A DNA stretch of 64,000 nucleotides, taken from Palsa-504 sp963756575 (GTDB taxonomy: Bacteria; Actinomycetota; Actinomycetes; Streptosporangiales; Streptosporangiaceae). Both the position numbers and the translations under genes were made by a program. Positions 37,558 to 46,383 of the stretch are shown piece by piece (the first letter of the stretch is position 1; the number at the start of each line of letters is the position of its first letter). The stretch lies in contig CAVWOM010000001.1 of assembly GCA_963756575.1 (NCBI GenBank), positions 124,001 through 188,000 of the forward strand, in the 5' to 3' direction. Under the pieces are notes generated by a model. The model searched no databases. It was not told the DNA's origin and saw nothing but the letters and a program-made list of their open reading frames with translations.

Positions 37558-39038
37558 TTATTCCCCACGGCAGACTGGTATGCCTTGATGACCTGCACAG
37601 CGATGGGTGCGGCCGCCGAGGCTCCATATCCGCCGCCTTGAATTATGACGCCTACCGCGATGTCGGGGTTGCCGTACGGAGCGAATGAGGTGAAGGCGGC
37701 GTCGTTCAGGCTGAACGTGCCGGTCTCCGCCGTGCCGGTCTTGCCCGCGATCTCGATGCCGGTGATGCCCTGCCGGAAGGCGTATGCGGTGCCCTCGGGC
37801 TGCTGCACCGCGGCGAGCATCATCTGTCCCACGCTGCCGGCGACGGAGGAGGAGACCGGCTGGCTCAGCACCGACTGCCCGGTGTTCTGCACCGTGCTCA
37901 GGTCGCTCGCCGTCACCTGCTTGATCAGGTAGGGCTTCATCAGCGTGCCGCCGTTGGCGATGGCCGCGGCCAGCATGGCCTCCTGCAGCGGGGTGACGGT
38001 GTCGCTGAACTGGCCGATGGCCGAGAAGGCGGTCAGCGGCTGGCTGGGCGGTATCACGTAGTTGCTCTTGGCCACCCCCAGCGGGATGGTCAGGTTCGCG
38101 TCGTTCATGCCGAACTTCGTAGCCATGTCGTTGAGCGCGTTGGCACCGACCTGGATGCCGATCTTGCCGAAGGTGGTGTCACAGGACTGGGCGAACGCGT
38201 AGATCAGCGGCGCCTGGCCGGATCCGTCGCCGCAGGCCTCGCCCTGGTCGTTGTGCAGCACGTGGGCGGTCTGCGGCAGCGTGAGGTCGGTCGGCGAGTC
38301 GACCTTGGTGTTGACCGTGGTGCCGGGGCTCTGCGTCAGCAGGGCCGAGCTCGTCACGATCTTGAACGTCGAGCCGGGCGGGTAGGTCCCCAAGATGGCC
38401 CGGTTGAGCAGCGGCTGCGCCTTGTCCGCGAGCAGTTGCTTGTCCACCGCGTTGAACTTGGTGCCGTCGTGGATGGCCAGCTCGTTCGGGTCGTAGCTCG
38501 GGTAGGAGGCGAGAGCGAGGATCGCCCCGGTCTTCGGGTCGATCGCCACCACGCCGCCCGGCTTGCCGGTGGCCTTGAGCGCGTTGTAGGCGGCGGTCTG
38601 CGCCCTGGAGTTGACCGTGAGCTGGACGGTGGCGCCCTTGGTCGTCTTCCCGGTGATCAGGTCGATGATCTTCCTGACGTCCAGGGCGGAGTCGTTGCCG
38701 GACAGCAGCGAGTTCTCCGTCGCCTCGATGCCGCTGTTGGCGAAGATCGTCTCGGCCCCGGTGACCGAGGCGTACTCCGGGCCGTGCGGGTATTTGCGCT
38801 GGTACTTGATGGAGTCGTTGGGGCTGCTGCTCAGCCCGGAGGTGGCGATGGTCACGCCGTCCGAGGTGACGATGTTGCCCCGCTGGTACTGGTTCTGCGC
38901 CGCGTAGAAGGCACGGGAGTTGCCCGGCTTGCTGGCCAGGCTGGCCGTCTGGAAGCCCTGCAGGTAGTTGACGTTGATCAGGAGCAGCAGGAACATCACG
39001 AGGACCGCGATGGAGATCCGGCGCAGGGCCCGGTTCAA
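37554..39038 (-). CDS. pbpA: Class B penicillin-binding protein PbpA (peptidoglycan transpeptidase)
   Basis: 494 residues from TTG 39038, which overlaps the ftsW stop (TTGA). The far longer open frame to 40232 upstream is only the out-of-frame shadow of ftsW. An N-terminal membrane helix (ISIAVLVMFLLLLINVNYL) is followed by a dimerisation domain and the transpeptidase domain. The active-site Ser is in YPPGSTFK (SxxK), SCD serves as SxN-like, and the KTG motif is in IAGKTGTAETG. It crosslinks peptidoglycan with the FtsW/RodA polymerase encoded directly upstream and is probably regulated by the neighbouring kinases. Confidence 0.93.
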   Translation of the reverse strand: MNRALRRISIAVLVMFLLLLINVNYLQGFQTASLASKPGNSRAFYAAQNQYQRGNIVTSDGVTIATSGLSSSPNDSIKYQRKYPHGPEYASVTGAETIFANSGIEATENSLLSGNDSALDVRKIIDLITGKTTKGATVQLTVNSRAQTAAYNALKATGKPGGVVAIDPKTGAILALASYPSYDPNELAIHDGTKFNAVDKQLLADKAQPLLNRAILGTYPPGSTFKIVTSSALLTQSPGTTVNTKVDSPTDLTLPQTAHVLHNDQGEACGDGSGQAPLIYAFAQSCDTTFGKIGIQVGANALNDMATKFGMNDANLTIPLGVAKSNYVIPPSQPLTAFSAIGQFSDTVTPLQEAMLAAAIANGGTLMKPYLIKQVTASDLSTVQNTGQSVLSQPVSSSVAGSVGQMMLAAVQQPEGTAYAFRQGITGIEIAGKTGTAETGTFSLNDAAFTSFAPYGNPDIAVGVIIQGGGYGASAAAPIAVQVIKAYQSAVGNK

Positions 39039-40465
39039 TTCAGCGTCACCACCTGGGTCAGTCCCTCTTCCTGTATCGGCCGCGGCGGCGGACGCCGGGC
39101 GGAGTCGCTCACCCGGGCCAGCAAGGCGATGAGTATCCAGCTGCCGACCAGCGAGGATCCTCCCTGGGAGAGGAAGGGGGTGGTGATGCCGGTCAGCGGG
39201 ATGAGCCGGGTGACGCCGCCGACGATGACGAACACCTGCAGGGCCAGCATGAAGGACAGGCCGCCGGCCAGCAGCTTGGAGAACGAGTCCTTGACCGACA
39301 TCGCGGTCCGCAGCCCGCGCTGCACGATCAGCCCGTAGATCAGCAAGATGGCCATCACCCCGGCCAGCCCGATCTCCTCGCCGAACGCGGTGAACACGAA
39401 GTCGCTCTGCACCAGCGGGGTGATGTACGGCTGGCCGCCGCCCAGGCCCTTGCCGAGCAGGCCGCCATTGCCCATCCCGTACAGGCCCTGGACCAGCTGG
39501 TAGGAGTTGCCCTCCACGTTGGCGGTGGTGAACGGGTGCAGCCAGATATTGAACCGCTCCCCGACATGGCCGACGAGCTTGGCCGCGGCGAGCGCGCCGA
39601 CCACGAACATGAGGAAGCCGATCAGCAGCCAGGAGGTCCGGGAGGTCGCGATGTACAGCATCGCGACGAACAGGCCCATGAACACCGCGCTGGTGCCGAT
39701 GTCGCTCTCGAAGACGAGCAGCAGCAGGCTCGCCGCCCAGGTGAGCAGGATCGGGCCGAGGTCGCGGGCCCGCGGCAGGTCGAGGCCGAGCACCCGGCGG
39801 CCGGCCAGGGCCAGCACGTCCCGCTTGGCCACCAGGTAGCCGGCGAACGAGATGGCCAGCGCCAGCTTGGCGAACTCTTCCGGCTGGATGGTGGTGAACG
39901 AGCCGAACCGGATCTGGATCTTGGCCCCGTTCACCTCGCTGATGGAGGCCGGGAGCAGCGCGGGCAGCGCGAACAGCAAGATCCCGGCCGCACCGAGCGT
40001 GTAGGTATAGCGCTGCAGCACGCGGGGCTCGTTGATCAGGACGAGCACCGCGACGAAGGCCCCGATGCCGATGGCCGAGAAGGCGATCTGCAGGTTGGCC
40101 TGCGAGGTGCTGAGCGCGGGGAAGCCGGTGTTCGGGTTGACCTGCGCCGACAGGCGGTACATCATCACGATGCCGAGCCCGTTGAGCAGGGTCGCGAGCG
40201 GGAGCAGCAGCGGGTCGGCGTACGGGGCCCACCGCCGCATGGCCAGGTGCGCACCCGCGATGATGACCAGGTAGGCGGCCAGGTACTCGGCCACGCCCGA
40301 GGGCAGCTTGCCCTTGAGGCTGAAGCCCACGTTCGCCATGGCGAACACGATGAGGGCGAAGGCGAAGACGAGCATGATCAGCTCGGTCCGCCGCCTGCTG
40401 CGGGCGACCGGGACCAGCGGGCCCGCCGGGTCGACGGTCGGCGACGGGGCGGTGACGCTACTCAC
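39035..40465 (-). CDS. rodA: FtsW/RodA/SpoVE family peptidoglycan polymerase
   Basis: 476 residues from GTG 40465, whose first bases overlap the pstP stop (GTGA); the open frame extends further upstream, but those codons lie in the pstP gene. At least ten membrane segments are visible, for example ELIMLVFAFALIVFAMANVG and FALPALLPASISE. The late segments contain the family loop GLYGMGNGGLLGKGLGGGQP and TPFLSQGGSSLVGSWILIAL. It polymerises lipid II into glycan strands and works with the PBP encoded next. Whether it acts in elongation or in division cannot be told from sequence. Confidence 0.93.
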   Translation of the reverse strand: MSSVTAPSPTVDPAGPLVPVARSRRRTELIMLVFAFALIVFAMANVGFSLKGKLPSGVAEYLAAYLVIIAGAHLAMRRWAPYADPLLLPLATLLNGLGIVMMYRLSAQVNPNTGFPALSTSQANLQIAFSAIGIGAFVAVLVLINEPRVLQRYTYTLGAAGILLFALPALLPASISEVNGAKIQIRFGSFTTIQPEEFAKLALAISFAGYLVAKRDVLALAGRRVLGLDLPRARDLGPILLTWAASLLLLVFESDIGTSAVFMGLFVAMLYIATSRTSWLLIGFLMFVVGALAAAKLVGHVGERFNIWLHPFTTANVEGNSYQLVQGLYGMGNGGLLGKGLGGGQPYITPLVQSDFVFTAFGEEIGLAGVMAILLIYGLIVQRGLRTAMSVKDSFSKLLAGGLSFMLALQVFVIVGGVTRLIPLTGITTPFLSQGGSSLVGSWILIALLARVSDSARRPPPRPIQEEGLTQVVTLN

Positions 40466-42060
40466 GAGCTTCCCGCGGCCGCCGGGGCAAGGGCACTGGC
40501 CGGGATGCCGAACGCGGTGGACGCCGGGCATGTCTGCGCGGGCTGAGCCGGGCGCGCGGGCGGCGGCTTGGGCTTGTCCTTGGCCGGCTTCTTGTTCTTG
40601 TTGAACTGCGTCAGGGCAGCCTGGTAGGCGTTGTCCAACTGCACCCAGTTCTTCAGCGCCGTGTACTGCTGCTGGCAGGTGCTGACCGCGGAGCGGACGT
40701 TCGTGACGATCGCCTGGGCGTTGTGCAGGCTGCTGGCCGCGTCGGTGGCCTTGAGCGTCTGCTGGTAGGGCGTCGGCACCTGGGCGATCTGGATCCCGGT
40801 CGACTGATAGGGCCGGGACAGGCTGACCCCGACGATCCGCTCGTTGACGCCGCGGTAGAGGATCACCTGGCCGTGGTCGTCGGCCCCGACGTAGTACTGA
40901 TCCTGGCTCCAGCGCCAGGCGACGTAGCCGCCGCCGATGATAACGGCCAGCAGCACCACGAGCGAGGTGGTCACGATGGGCCAGCGCCGGCGGCTGGCGC
41001 GCCGCCCGCGCTTCGGCTGCCCGCGGTGGCCGCCCCGGGACCCGGTGGCCCGGACCGCGGTCAGGTCGGCGCCGTTCTCGCCCGCCATCGCGAGCGCCAG
41101 GGCCGGATTCAGCGGGTCCAGGTCATCCGCGGTCAGCATCGACTGCGGGGCGGTCAGCGGCGGACGCCCGTGCTGGTCGTAGACCCCGGTGAAGTGGCCG
41201 TCGGCGTGCTCGTCGAGGCCGTCGAACGTCCCGTTGGCAGAACCCGGGACCGCACCGTCGGTGCTGAGCATCGGGTCGCTGGGGTTCGCGGCGGCGCCCG
41301 CCATAACCGGGGTACCGGTCGGCGGCAGCCGGGACGAGGCGGTGTCCACGACGTCAGCCACGATGCAGGTGATGTTGTCCGGGCCGCCGCCGCGGAGCGC
41401 GAGGTCGATCAGCTGGCGGGTGACCGCGTCGGGTTCTTCGATGGTGGCCATCGACTCGCGCAGCAGCTCGTCGCTGACCACGCCGGACAGCCCGTCCGAG
41501 CAGAGCAGGTAGCGGTCGCCGGCCTGGCTGTCGTGCACGGACAGGTCGGGTTCCGCGACCGACCGGCCGTCGAGCGCCCGGAGCAGCAGCGAGCGCTGCG
41601 GGTGGCTGGAGACGTCGTCGACGCTGATCCTGCCCTCGTCGACCAGCGACTGGACCAGCGTGTGGTCGTGGGTGATCTGGTAGAGCTCGCCCTCGCGCAG
41701 CAGGTAGCCGCGGGAGTCGCCGATGTGGCACACGGCCGCGTGCCCGTCGGACCAGAACAGCGCGGTCAGCGTGGTGCCCATGCCCTCGACGGCCGGGTTG
41801 GCGATGATCATCTCCTGCAGCCGGGTGTTGGCCGCCGCCACCGCCGAGGACAGTTCCGCCAGCATGTCACCGCCGGGCGGCTCGGAGTCGAGCTTGGCCA
41901 TCGAGGCGATGGTCAAGGAACTGGCCACCTCGCCGGCGGCGTGCCCGCCCATGCCGTCCGCCACGGCGAGCAGGCGCGGCCCCGCGTACGCCGAGTCCTC
42001 GTTGCCTTCACGGAGGAGCCCGACGTCGGAACGTACCGCGTAGCGGAGTACTAGTGTCAT
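40462..42060 (-). CDS. pstP: PP2C-family serine/threonine phosphatase PstP
   Basis: A 532-residue protein. The phosphatase domain covers residues 1-235: SDVGLLREGNEDS, VADGMGGHAAGEVAS, GDSRGYLLREG, LLCSDGLSGVV and GGGPDNITCIV, with the metal-binding Asp residues in place. A linker leads to one membrane helix (IVTTSLVVLLAVIIGGGYVA near residue 372), and an external domain of about 130 residues ends in low-complexity Pro/Lys/Ala. It reverses the phosphorylation made by PknA and PknB. The ATG overlaps the fhaB stop (ATGA) and its own stop overlaps the rodA start. Confidence 0.94.
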   Translation of the reverse strand: MTLVLRYAVRSDVGLLREGNEDSAYAGPRLLAVADGMGGHAAGEVASSLTIASMAKLDSEPPGGDMLAELSSAVAAANTRLQEMIIANPAVEGMGTTLTALFWSDGHAAVCHIGDSRGYLLREGELYQITHDHTLVQSLVDEGRISVDDVSSHPQRSLLLRALDGRSVAEPDLSVHDSQAGDRYLLCSDGLSGVVSDELLRESMATIEEPDAVTRQLIDLALRGGGPDNITCIVADVVDTASSRLPPTGTPVMAGAAANPSDPMLSTDGAVPGSANGTFDGLDEHADGHFTGVYDQHGRPPLTAPQSMLTADDLDPLNPALALAMAGENGADLTAVRATGSRGGHRGQPKRGRRASRRRWPIVTTSLVVLLAVIIGGGYVAWRWSQDQYYVGADDHGQVILYRGVNERIVGVSLSRPYQSTGIQIAQVPTPYQQTLKATDAASSLHNAQAIVTNVRSAVSTCQQQYTALKNWVQLDNAYQAALTQFNKNKKPAKDKPKPPPARPAQPAQTCPASTAFGIPASALAPAAAGSS

Positions 42061-42542
42061 CTGCGCAGTTCCAGAACGGTCTTACCGATGCGGATCGGCA
42101 CGCCCAGCGGCACGGGCATCGGCCGCGTCACCTTCTGCCGGTCCAGGTAGGTGCCGTTGGTCGAGCCGAGGTCCTCGACGATCCACTGACCGTCCTGTGG
42201 AAAAATTCGGGCATGTCGGCTTGAAGCGTAGTCGTCGTTGAGCACCAGCGTGGCATCATTGGCCCGCCCGAGCGTGATCTGCTGCTGGGCGAGGTCGATG
42301 CTGGTGCCCTTCAGCGCGCCGCCGGTGACGACCAGGACCCGCGGCGAGCCGCGGCCGGGTTTCGCGGGCCGGGCCGGGCGGCCCGGGCGGGGCGCCTGGG
42401 CCTGCCGGGCCTTGCCTCGCCGGGTCCCTGAGGCCGGGCCGCCGAGCAGGTCAGTGCGGACGACTCCGATGGCCGCTATGACGAAAAGCCACAGCACAGC
42501 CAGGAACGCCACCCTGATGATGGTGAGAGACAGCTCGTTCAT
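42057..42542 (-). CDS. fhaB: FHA domain protein FhaB (FipA-like)
   Basis: A 161-residue protein with an N-terminal membrane helix (LTIIRVAFLAVLWLFVIAAI), a basic linker and a C-terminal FHA domain: ITLGRANDATLVLNDDYASS, RHARI and DLGSTNGTYLDR. FHA domains bind phosphothreonine, so this membrane adaptor should read kinase output at sites of wall synthesis. It overlaps pstP by 4 bp and follows fhaA after 30 bp. Confidence 0.92.
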   Translation of the reverse strand: MNELSLTIIRVAFLAVLWLFVIAAIGVVRTDLLGGPASGTRRGKARQAQAPRPGRPARPAKPGRGSPRVLVVTGGALKGTSIDLAQQQITLGRANDATLVLNDDYASSRHARIFPQDGQWIVEDLGSTNGTYLDRQKVTRPMPVPLGVPIRIGKTVLELRR

Positions 42543-42572
42543 CTGCGGCCAAGCCCCTGGAGTAGCTAGTAG

Positions 42573-43376
42573 CTAGTAGCTGGTGCGCGAGTAGGCGGTG
42601 CCCTGGCCATCATCGCGGTCAGGACCATCCTGGCGGAAGATCAGAGTGGTGCGGCCCAGCGAGACGTGAGTCCCGTCGGTGAGCGCCACCCGCCTGACCG
42701 GCTGACCATTGACGAAGGTGCCGTTGGTAGAGCTGAGATCGACCAGGACCACCTGGCCGTTCTCCACCCTTAGCTCCGCGTGGTGCCGGGACACGCCCGG
42801 ATCGACCAGTCGCAAGTCGCAATCGGTGCCCCGGCCGAGCAGCGTCACCGGTGTCTGCAGTTCATAGGTGTGCTGTTCGCTGCCCTGCCCGCCCGGCGCT
42901 CCCGGACCGGAGACCAGCAGCCGCGGGTGGCCGGGGAACCCGCGTCCCTGCGTCCGCGGCAGGTCGCTGGCCGGCATCCTGATCTCGCCGCCCTCGATGG
43001 TCGAGCCGCGGATGACGCCGGACCGGATCCGGAACGTGCCCGTCGTCATGTCGGGCACTCCCTCGAACCGCATCCGCACCGGGCCGACGAACGAGTATCC
43101 CTGCTCCTTGGCGTAGTCCCGGGCCAGGTTGGCCAGCTCGACGCCGAGGCTCTCGGCGTACACGTCGAGACGCTCGTGGTCGCTCTCCGCCAGCTCGACG
43201 ACGAAATCGTTCGGCACCAGCGTGCGGCCCTTGGCCACGATCGCGGCCCGGTCGTCCATCTCACGCTGAACCGCGCTCGCCACCTCGACCGGCTGCAGCT
43301 CGGACCTGAAGGCACGCGCGAAGGCACCCTCGACCATGCCTTCAAGACGACGCTCGAAGCGCTGCAGAACCCCCAA
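42573..43376 (-). CDS. fhaA: FHA domain protein FhaA (DUF3662 plus FHA)
   Basis: 267 residues starting at TTG 43376. I choose this start because a near-perfect GGGAGGT site lies six bases upstream and the protein then opens MGVLQRFERRLEGMVEGAFA, as in homologues; the ATG-type frame at 43394 would lack a site. The N-terminal DUF3662 domain covers about residues 1-125. An FHA domain lies at the end: VTLLGRGTDCDLRLVDPG, SRHHAEL and LSSTNGTFVNG. FhaA binds phosphorylated MviN/MurJ and PBPs in mycobacteria. It is the first gene of the minus-strand division operon, so the operon promoter should lie between 43377 and the tRNA gene. Confidence 0.93.
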   Translation of the reverse strand: MGVLQRFERRLEGMVEGAFARAFRSELQPVEVASAVQREMDDRAAIVAKGRTLVPNDFVVELAESDHERLDVYAESLGVELANLARDYAKEQGYSFVGPVRMRFEGVPDMTTGTFRIRSGVIRGSTIEGGEIRMPASDLPRTQGRGFPGHPRLLVSGPGAPGGQGSEQHTYELQTPVTLLGRGTDCDLRLVDPGVSRHHAELRVENGQVVLVDLSSTNGTFVNGQPVRRVALTDGTHVSLGRTTLIFRQDGPDRDDGQGTAYSRTSY

Positions 43377-43464
43377 CGTGCCACCTCCCTTCACGTCCCT
43401 TGCCCACGATCGTATCCGGGGCGCGGGAGCGCTCGCGGTCGTGCTAACCTATCCGTCGTTGCCC

Positions 43465-43547
43465 GGGCGGGTGGCGGAACGGCAGACGCGCACGGTTCAG
43501 GTCCGTGTGTCCGAAAGGACGTGAGGGTTCAAATCCCTCCTCGCCCA
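43465..43547 (+). tRNA. tRNA-Leu (CAG)
   Basis: An 83-nt gene. The acceptor stem GGGCGGG pairs with CTCGCCC (one G-U), the anticodon stem CACGG/CCGTG encloses loop TTCAGGT with anticodon CAG at 43498-43500, the long variable arm is TGTCC-GAAA-GGACG, and the T arm is GAGGG-TTCAAAT-CCCTC. The discriminator base is A, as expected for Leu. CCA is not encoded. A leucine tRNA at this spot beside fhaA is conserved in actinomycetes. Confidence 0.95.
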
Positions 43548-43555
43548 CATATCTC

Positions 43556-44128
43556 TTACGGAACGACGATCACGGGACACCGCGCGTGGCGGGCCAGCCA
43601 GCCAGATACTGAGCCCGCTACCCGATGCCAGATATGCTTCGGCGCCCCGATCACGAGCGCGTCCGCGCTGAATTCCTCGGCCGCCGCGGCGAGTTCCCGG
43701 GCCGGGCTGCCTCGCCTGGTGCGGACGTGTACCTCCACCTCGACATCCCCGGCTACCTGGTCGAGCTCGGCCAGGAGCCAGCGCTCCAGCGCCTCCACGT
43801 CCCGGGGCACGCCCACCACCTGCCCCGTCAGGGGCTCGCAGTAGACCCCGGACGAGCACACGTAGACGACGAGCAGCGGCCGGCCGAGCCGCTGGGACAC
43901 CCCGGCCGCGTACGCCAGGGCGTTGCGGCTCGACGCCGAGCCGTCGTAGCCGGCGATGACGGGATGCTCGAGCCGCAGCGCCGACGCGAACAGCTCACCG
44001 GAGGGAACCGGTCTGGGAATGTCAGCACCGGAACCCGCCGTCACCTCGGGCGGCGGCGTGCCGGACGGCCGCCCGGGCCGCTCCGGTCCTGATGGGCCCG
44101 GTGACGGGCCCGACTCTGCCTGGTCCAT
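43556..44128 (-). CDS. Universal stress protein family (UspA)
   Basis: About 190 residues from ATG 44128 (ATG 44161 is an alternative). After a Pro/Gly-rich head of about 40 residues comes a single Usp domain: VIAGYDGSASSRNALAYAAG, RPLLVVYVC and a final ALVIGAPKHIWHRVAGSVSG ending in CPVIVVP. The end motif only partly fits the ATP-binding pattern G-2x-G-9x-G(S/T), so nucleotide binding is uncertain. The stop lies 9 bp from the tRNA-Leu gene on the other strand. The role is presumably in a stress or dormancy response. Confidence 0.85.
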   Translation of the reverse strand: MDQAESGPSPGPSGPERPGRPSGTPPPEVTAGSGADIPRPVPSGELFASALRLEHPVIAGYDGSASSRNALAYAAGVSQRLGRPLLVVYVCSSGVYCEPLTGQVVGVPRDVEALERWLLAELDQVAGDVEVEVHVRTRRGSPARELAAAAEEFSADALVIGAPKHIWHRVAGSVSGWLARHARCPVIVVP

Positions 44129-44281
44129 AGTCCGCGTCCTAGCGGAAGACCGTTTCCTCAACAGTCATACCGTGATGATTGCCCGGGATGAACGGCCTTA
44201 CTCGTATTTTGAAAAGCACTATAGATCAGCGCACGGCCATTTGAGGAGTACTCGGGGGCGCCTGCGTGGCACGATGTTCGG

Positions 44282-46150
44282 GTGACCGCAGAGCCAGCGG
44301 AGACGACCAGCGACCGGACCGACGCCACGGCCCGCGCCGTGATCGAATGCGCCGCCGATGCGATCGTCGCGTTCAGTACCGATCGCACCGTCATGCTCTG
44401 GAATCCCGCGGCGGAGCGGATGTTCGGCTGGACCGCGGCCGAGGTCGTGGGCCTCGAGCCGCAGATCATCCCGGAGGAACTGAAGGCCGAGCATAACGCG
44501 GTCCTGGAGCGGGTCAGGGGCGGCGGCCAGATCTCCTTCGCCACCCGGCGGATCCGCAAGGACCGGACCACCATCGACCTGCGGATCGACACCAGCGCGC
44601 TGACCGACGCCGCGGGGGAAGTGACCGGCTGGGTCAACGTCTGCCACCAGACCGGCGAAGACGACCTGGCCCGGCACTACATGGCCGAGCGGGCGCGCGT
44701 GGTCCGCCGGCTCGGCGACGTGGTCGCTGACATGAACGCGCAGCGCGACCTGGAATCGGTGCTGGACCGCATCGCGGCCAGCCTGCGCGAGCTGACCAGC
44801 GCCGACGCGGGCGGCTTCGTGCTCATCGAGGACGACTCGCTGCGGCTGGTCAGCACGGCCGGGCTGCCGGCCCGGCTGCGCGGGAAGACCGCCGCCTTGT
44901 CCAGCAGCCTGGTCGGCGAGCTGATGAACTCCGGCAAGACGGTCATGATGGCGACCGGGGAGTCGGGCGGCTTCGACGACCTGATCTGGTCGGCGCTGGC
45001 CGGGCTGCACACGATCGCGCTCAGCCTCTCGCACGTGGGCGGCAAGCCCTACGGCGCCCTCTACGCCCTGTACAGCCGGCGCAAGCTCAGCCACGTCGAG
45101 CTCGAGCTGCTCGAGCTGCTGGCCGGGCACGCCGGCGTGGCCCTGACCAACGCGATGGCGTTCGAGGAGGTAGTCCGGCAGCGGGCGCATGAGCGGGCGG
45201 TCATCGACGGCAGCGCGGACGGCATCGCGGTGCTCGACGAGGACGGCCTGGTGCGGCAGTGGAACCCGGCCGCGCACCGTATCACCGGGACAGCCGCTGC
45301 GGACGCGATCGGGAGGCCGCCGTCGTTCCCGCTGCCCGAATCCGGCTCGACGCTCACCCACAAGCTGCCGAACGGCCGCTGGCTCGACGTCCTGTGTACC
45401 TCGCTGGCCGGCGGCGAGGAACTGGTCATCGACTTCCGCGACGTCACCGCGGCCAAGGAGCTCGAGGAGGCGAAGGACTTGTTCCTCGCCACCACCAGTC
45501 ACGAGCTGCGGACGCCCATCACCGTGGTGCAGGGTTTCGCCACCACCCTGGTCACCCGGTGGGACCAGCTCGGGGACCCCGAACGGCGGGCGGCGGTGCG
45601 GACCATCGCGGAGCGGGCCGGGTCGCTCGGCCGGCTGGTGGAGCAGCTACTGCTCGGCTCGCGGGCCGGCGCCGACCAGCTGCCGGTGAGCAACGGCCCG
45701 TTCAACCTCGGCGCCGTGCTGCACGGGGCCGCCGCGGCGTTCCGGCCGCTGTCGGACAAGCACGTCGTGCTGGCCGACATACCCGCCGATCTCCCGGCCG
45801 CCAGCGGCGACACCATGGCCACCGACATCATCGTCGGGCAGCTGCTCGAGAACGCCTTCAAGTACTCACCCGACGGCGGCACGGTCAGCGTCCGGGCCCG
45901 GGTGGCCGGAGACTGGATCGAGGTCATCGTGGAGGACGAGGGCGTCGGCATCGCGGCGGGCGATCACGAGCGCATCTTCGACCGGTTCTTCCAGGGTGAG
46001 GCCGGCGACCGCCGCCGGTTCGGCGGCGTCGGCATCGGGCTGTTCATCGTCCGCCGCCTGGCCGAGGCCCAGCACGGCGAGGTTACCGCCAGCTCGCGGC
46101 CGCAGGGCGGCACCTCCATGTGCCTGCGCCTGCGCGTCGAGGAGGCCTAG
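44282..46150 (+). CDS. Sensor histidine kinase, PAS-GAF-PAS-HisKA-HATPase
   Basis: A 622-residue soluble kinase without membrane helices. PAS 1 is at about residues 17-125 (ADAIVAFSTDRTVMLWNPAA), a GAF domain at about 150-300, and PAS 2 at about 305-385 (DGIAVLDEDGLVRQWNPAAH). The phospho-acceptor is H407 in TSHELRTPI. The ATPase has N (QLLENAFKYSP), G1 (DEGVGI) and G2 (GGVGIGLFIV) boxes. No response regulator gene lies beside it, so it is an orphan kinase in this window. The input could be redox, light or a small ligand; no haem or flavin signature is obvious. It starts at GTG 44282. Confidence 0.9.
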   Translation: MTAEPAETTSDRTDATARAVIECAADAIVAFSTDRTVMLWNPAAERMFGWTAAEVVGLEPQIIPEELKAEHNAVLERVRGGGQISFATRRIRKDRTTIDLRIDTSALTDAAGEVTGWVNVCHQTGEDDLARHYMAERARVVRRLGDVVADMNAQRDLESVLDRIAASLRELTSADAGGFVLIEDDSLRLVSTAGLPARLRGKTAALSSSLVGELMNSGKTVMMATGESGGFDDLIWSALAGLHTIALSLSHVGGKPYGALYALYSRRKLSHVELELLELLAGHAGVALTNAMAFEEVVRQRAHERAVIDGSADGIAVLDEDGLVRQWNPAAHRITGTAAADAIGRPPSFPLPESGSTLTHKLPNGRWLDVLCTSLAGGEELVIDFRDVTAAKELEEAKDLFLATTSHELRTPITVVQGFATTLVTRWDQLGDPERRAAVRTIAERAGSLGRLVEQLLLGSRAGADQLPVSNGPFNLGAVLHGAAAAFRPLSDKHVVLADIPADLPAASGDTMATDIIVGQLLENAFKYSPDGGTVSVRARVAGDWIEVIVEDEGVGIAAGDHERIFDRFFQGEAGDRRRFGGVGIGLFIVRRLAEAQHGEVTASSRPQGGTSMCLRLRVEEA

Positions 46151-46192
46151 GACCGGCACGAGGCACCGATCCGGCCGCTGGGCGGCGGACGT

Positions 46193-46244
46193 CATGAAAC
46201 CGTGCTTTCACCGCGCCCGGACGCACTCGAAGCCCGGTTTCATG
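46193..46244. repeat. Palindromic element CATGAA...TTCATG, copy 2
   Basis: A 52-bp element whose arms CATGAAACCG and CGGTTTCATG are perfectly complementary over 10 bp, with a partly paired interior. It has the same length and termini as the copy at 17670-17721 and lies in the 230-bp gap between the histidine kinase gene and the convergent ABC gene, where it could also act as a terminator. Confidence 0.6.
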
Positions 46245-46256
46245 TCGTCACGGCTG

Positions 46257-46330
46257 GCCCGCGGCGCTCAGCTCGCGGCCCGCGGCGCTCAGCTCGCGGT
46301 GCTCGCGGTGCTGCGCGGTGCTGGCGGTGC
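46257..46330. repeat. Short tandem repeats after copy 2 of the palindromic element
   Basis: A 21-bp unit (GCCCGCGGCGCTCAGCTCGCG) is present twice without gap, followed by three variants of a 9-10 bp unit GTGCTCGCG. No coding frame is supported here. Confidence 0.8.
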
Positions 46331-46383
46331 CAGTGTTACCTGAGCCGGGTTCCCGGGGTCCCGCACCCGGCCGCGACTACGGG

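Noticed and set aside
39039..40232. Long N-terminal extension of the PBP gene
   Set aside because: These codons are out-of-frame within ftsW. The PBP starts at TTG 39038, where it overlaps the ftsW stop and its membrane anchor begins.
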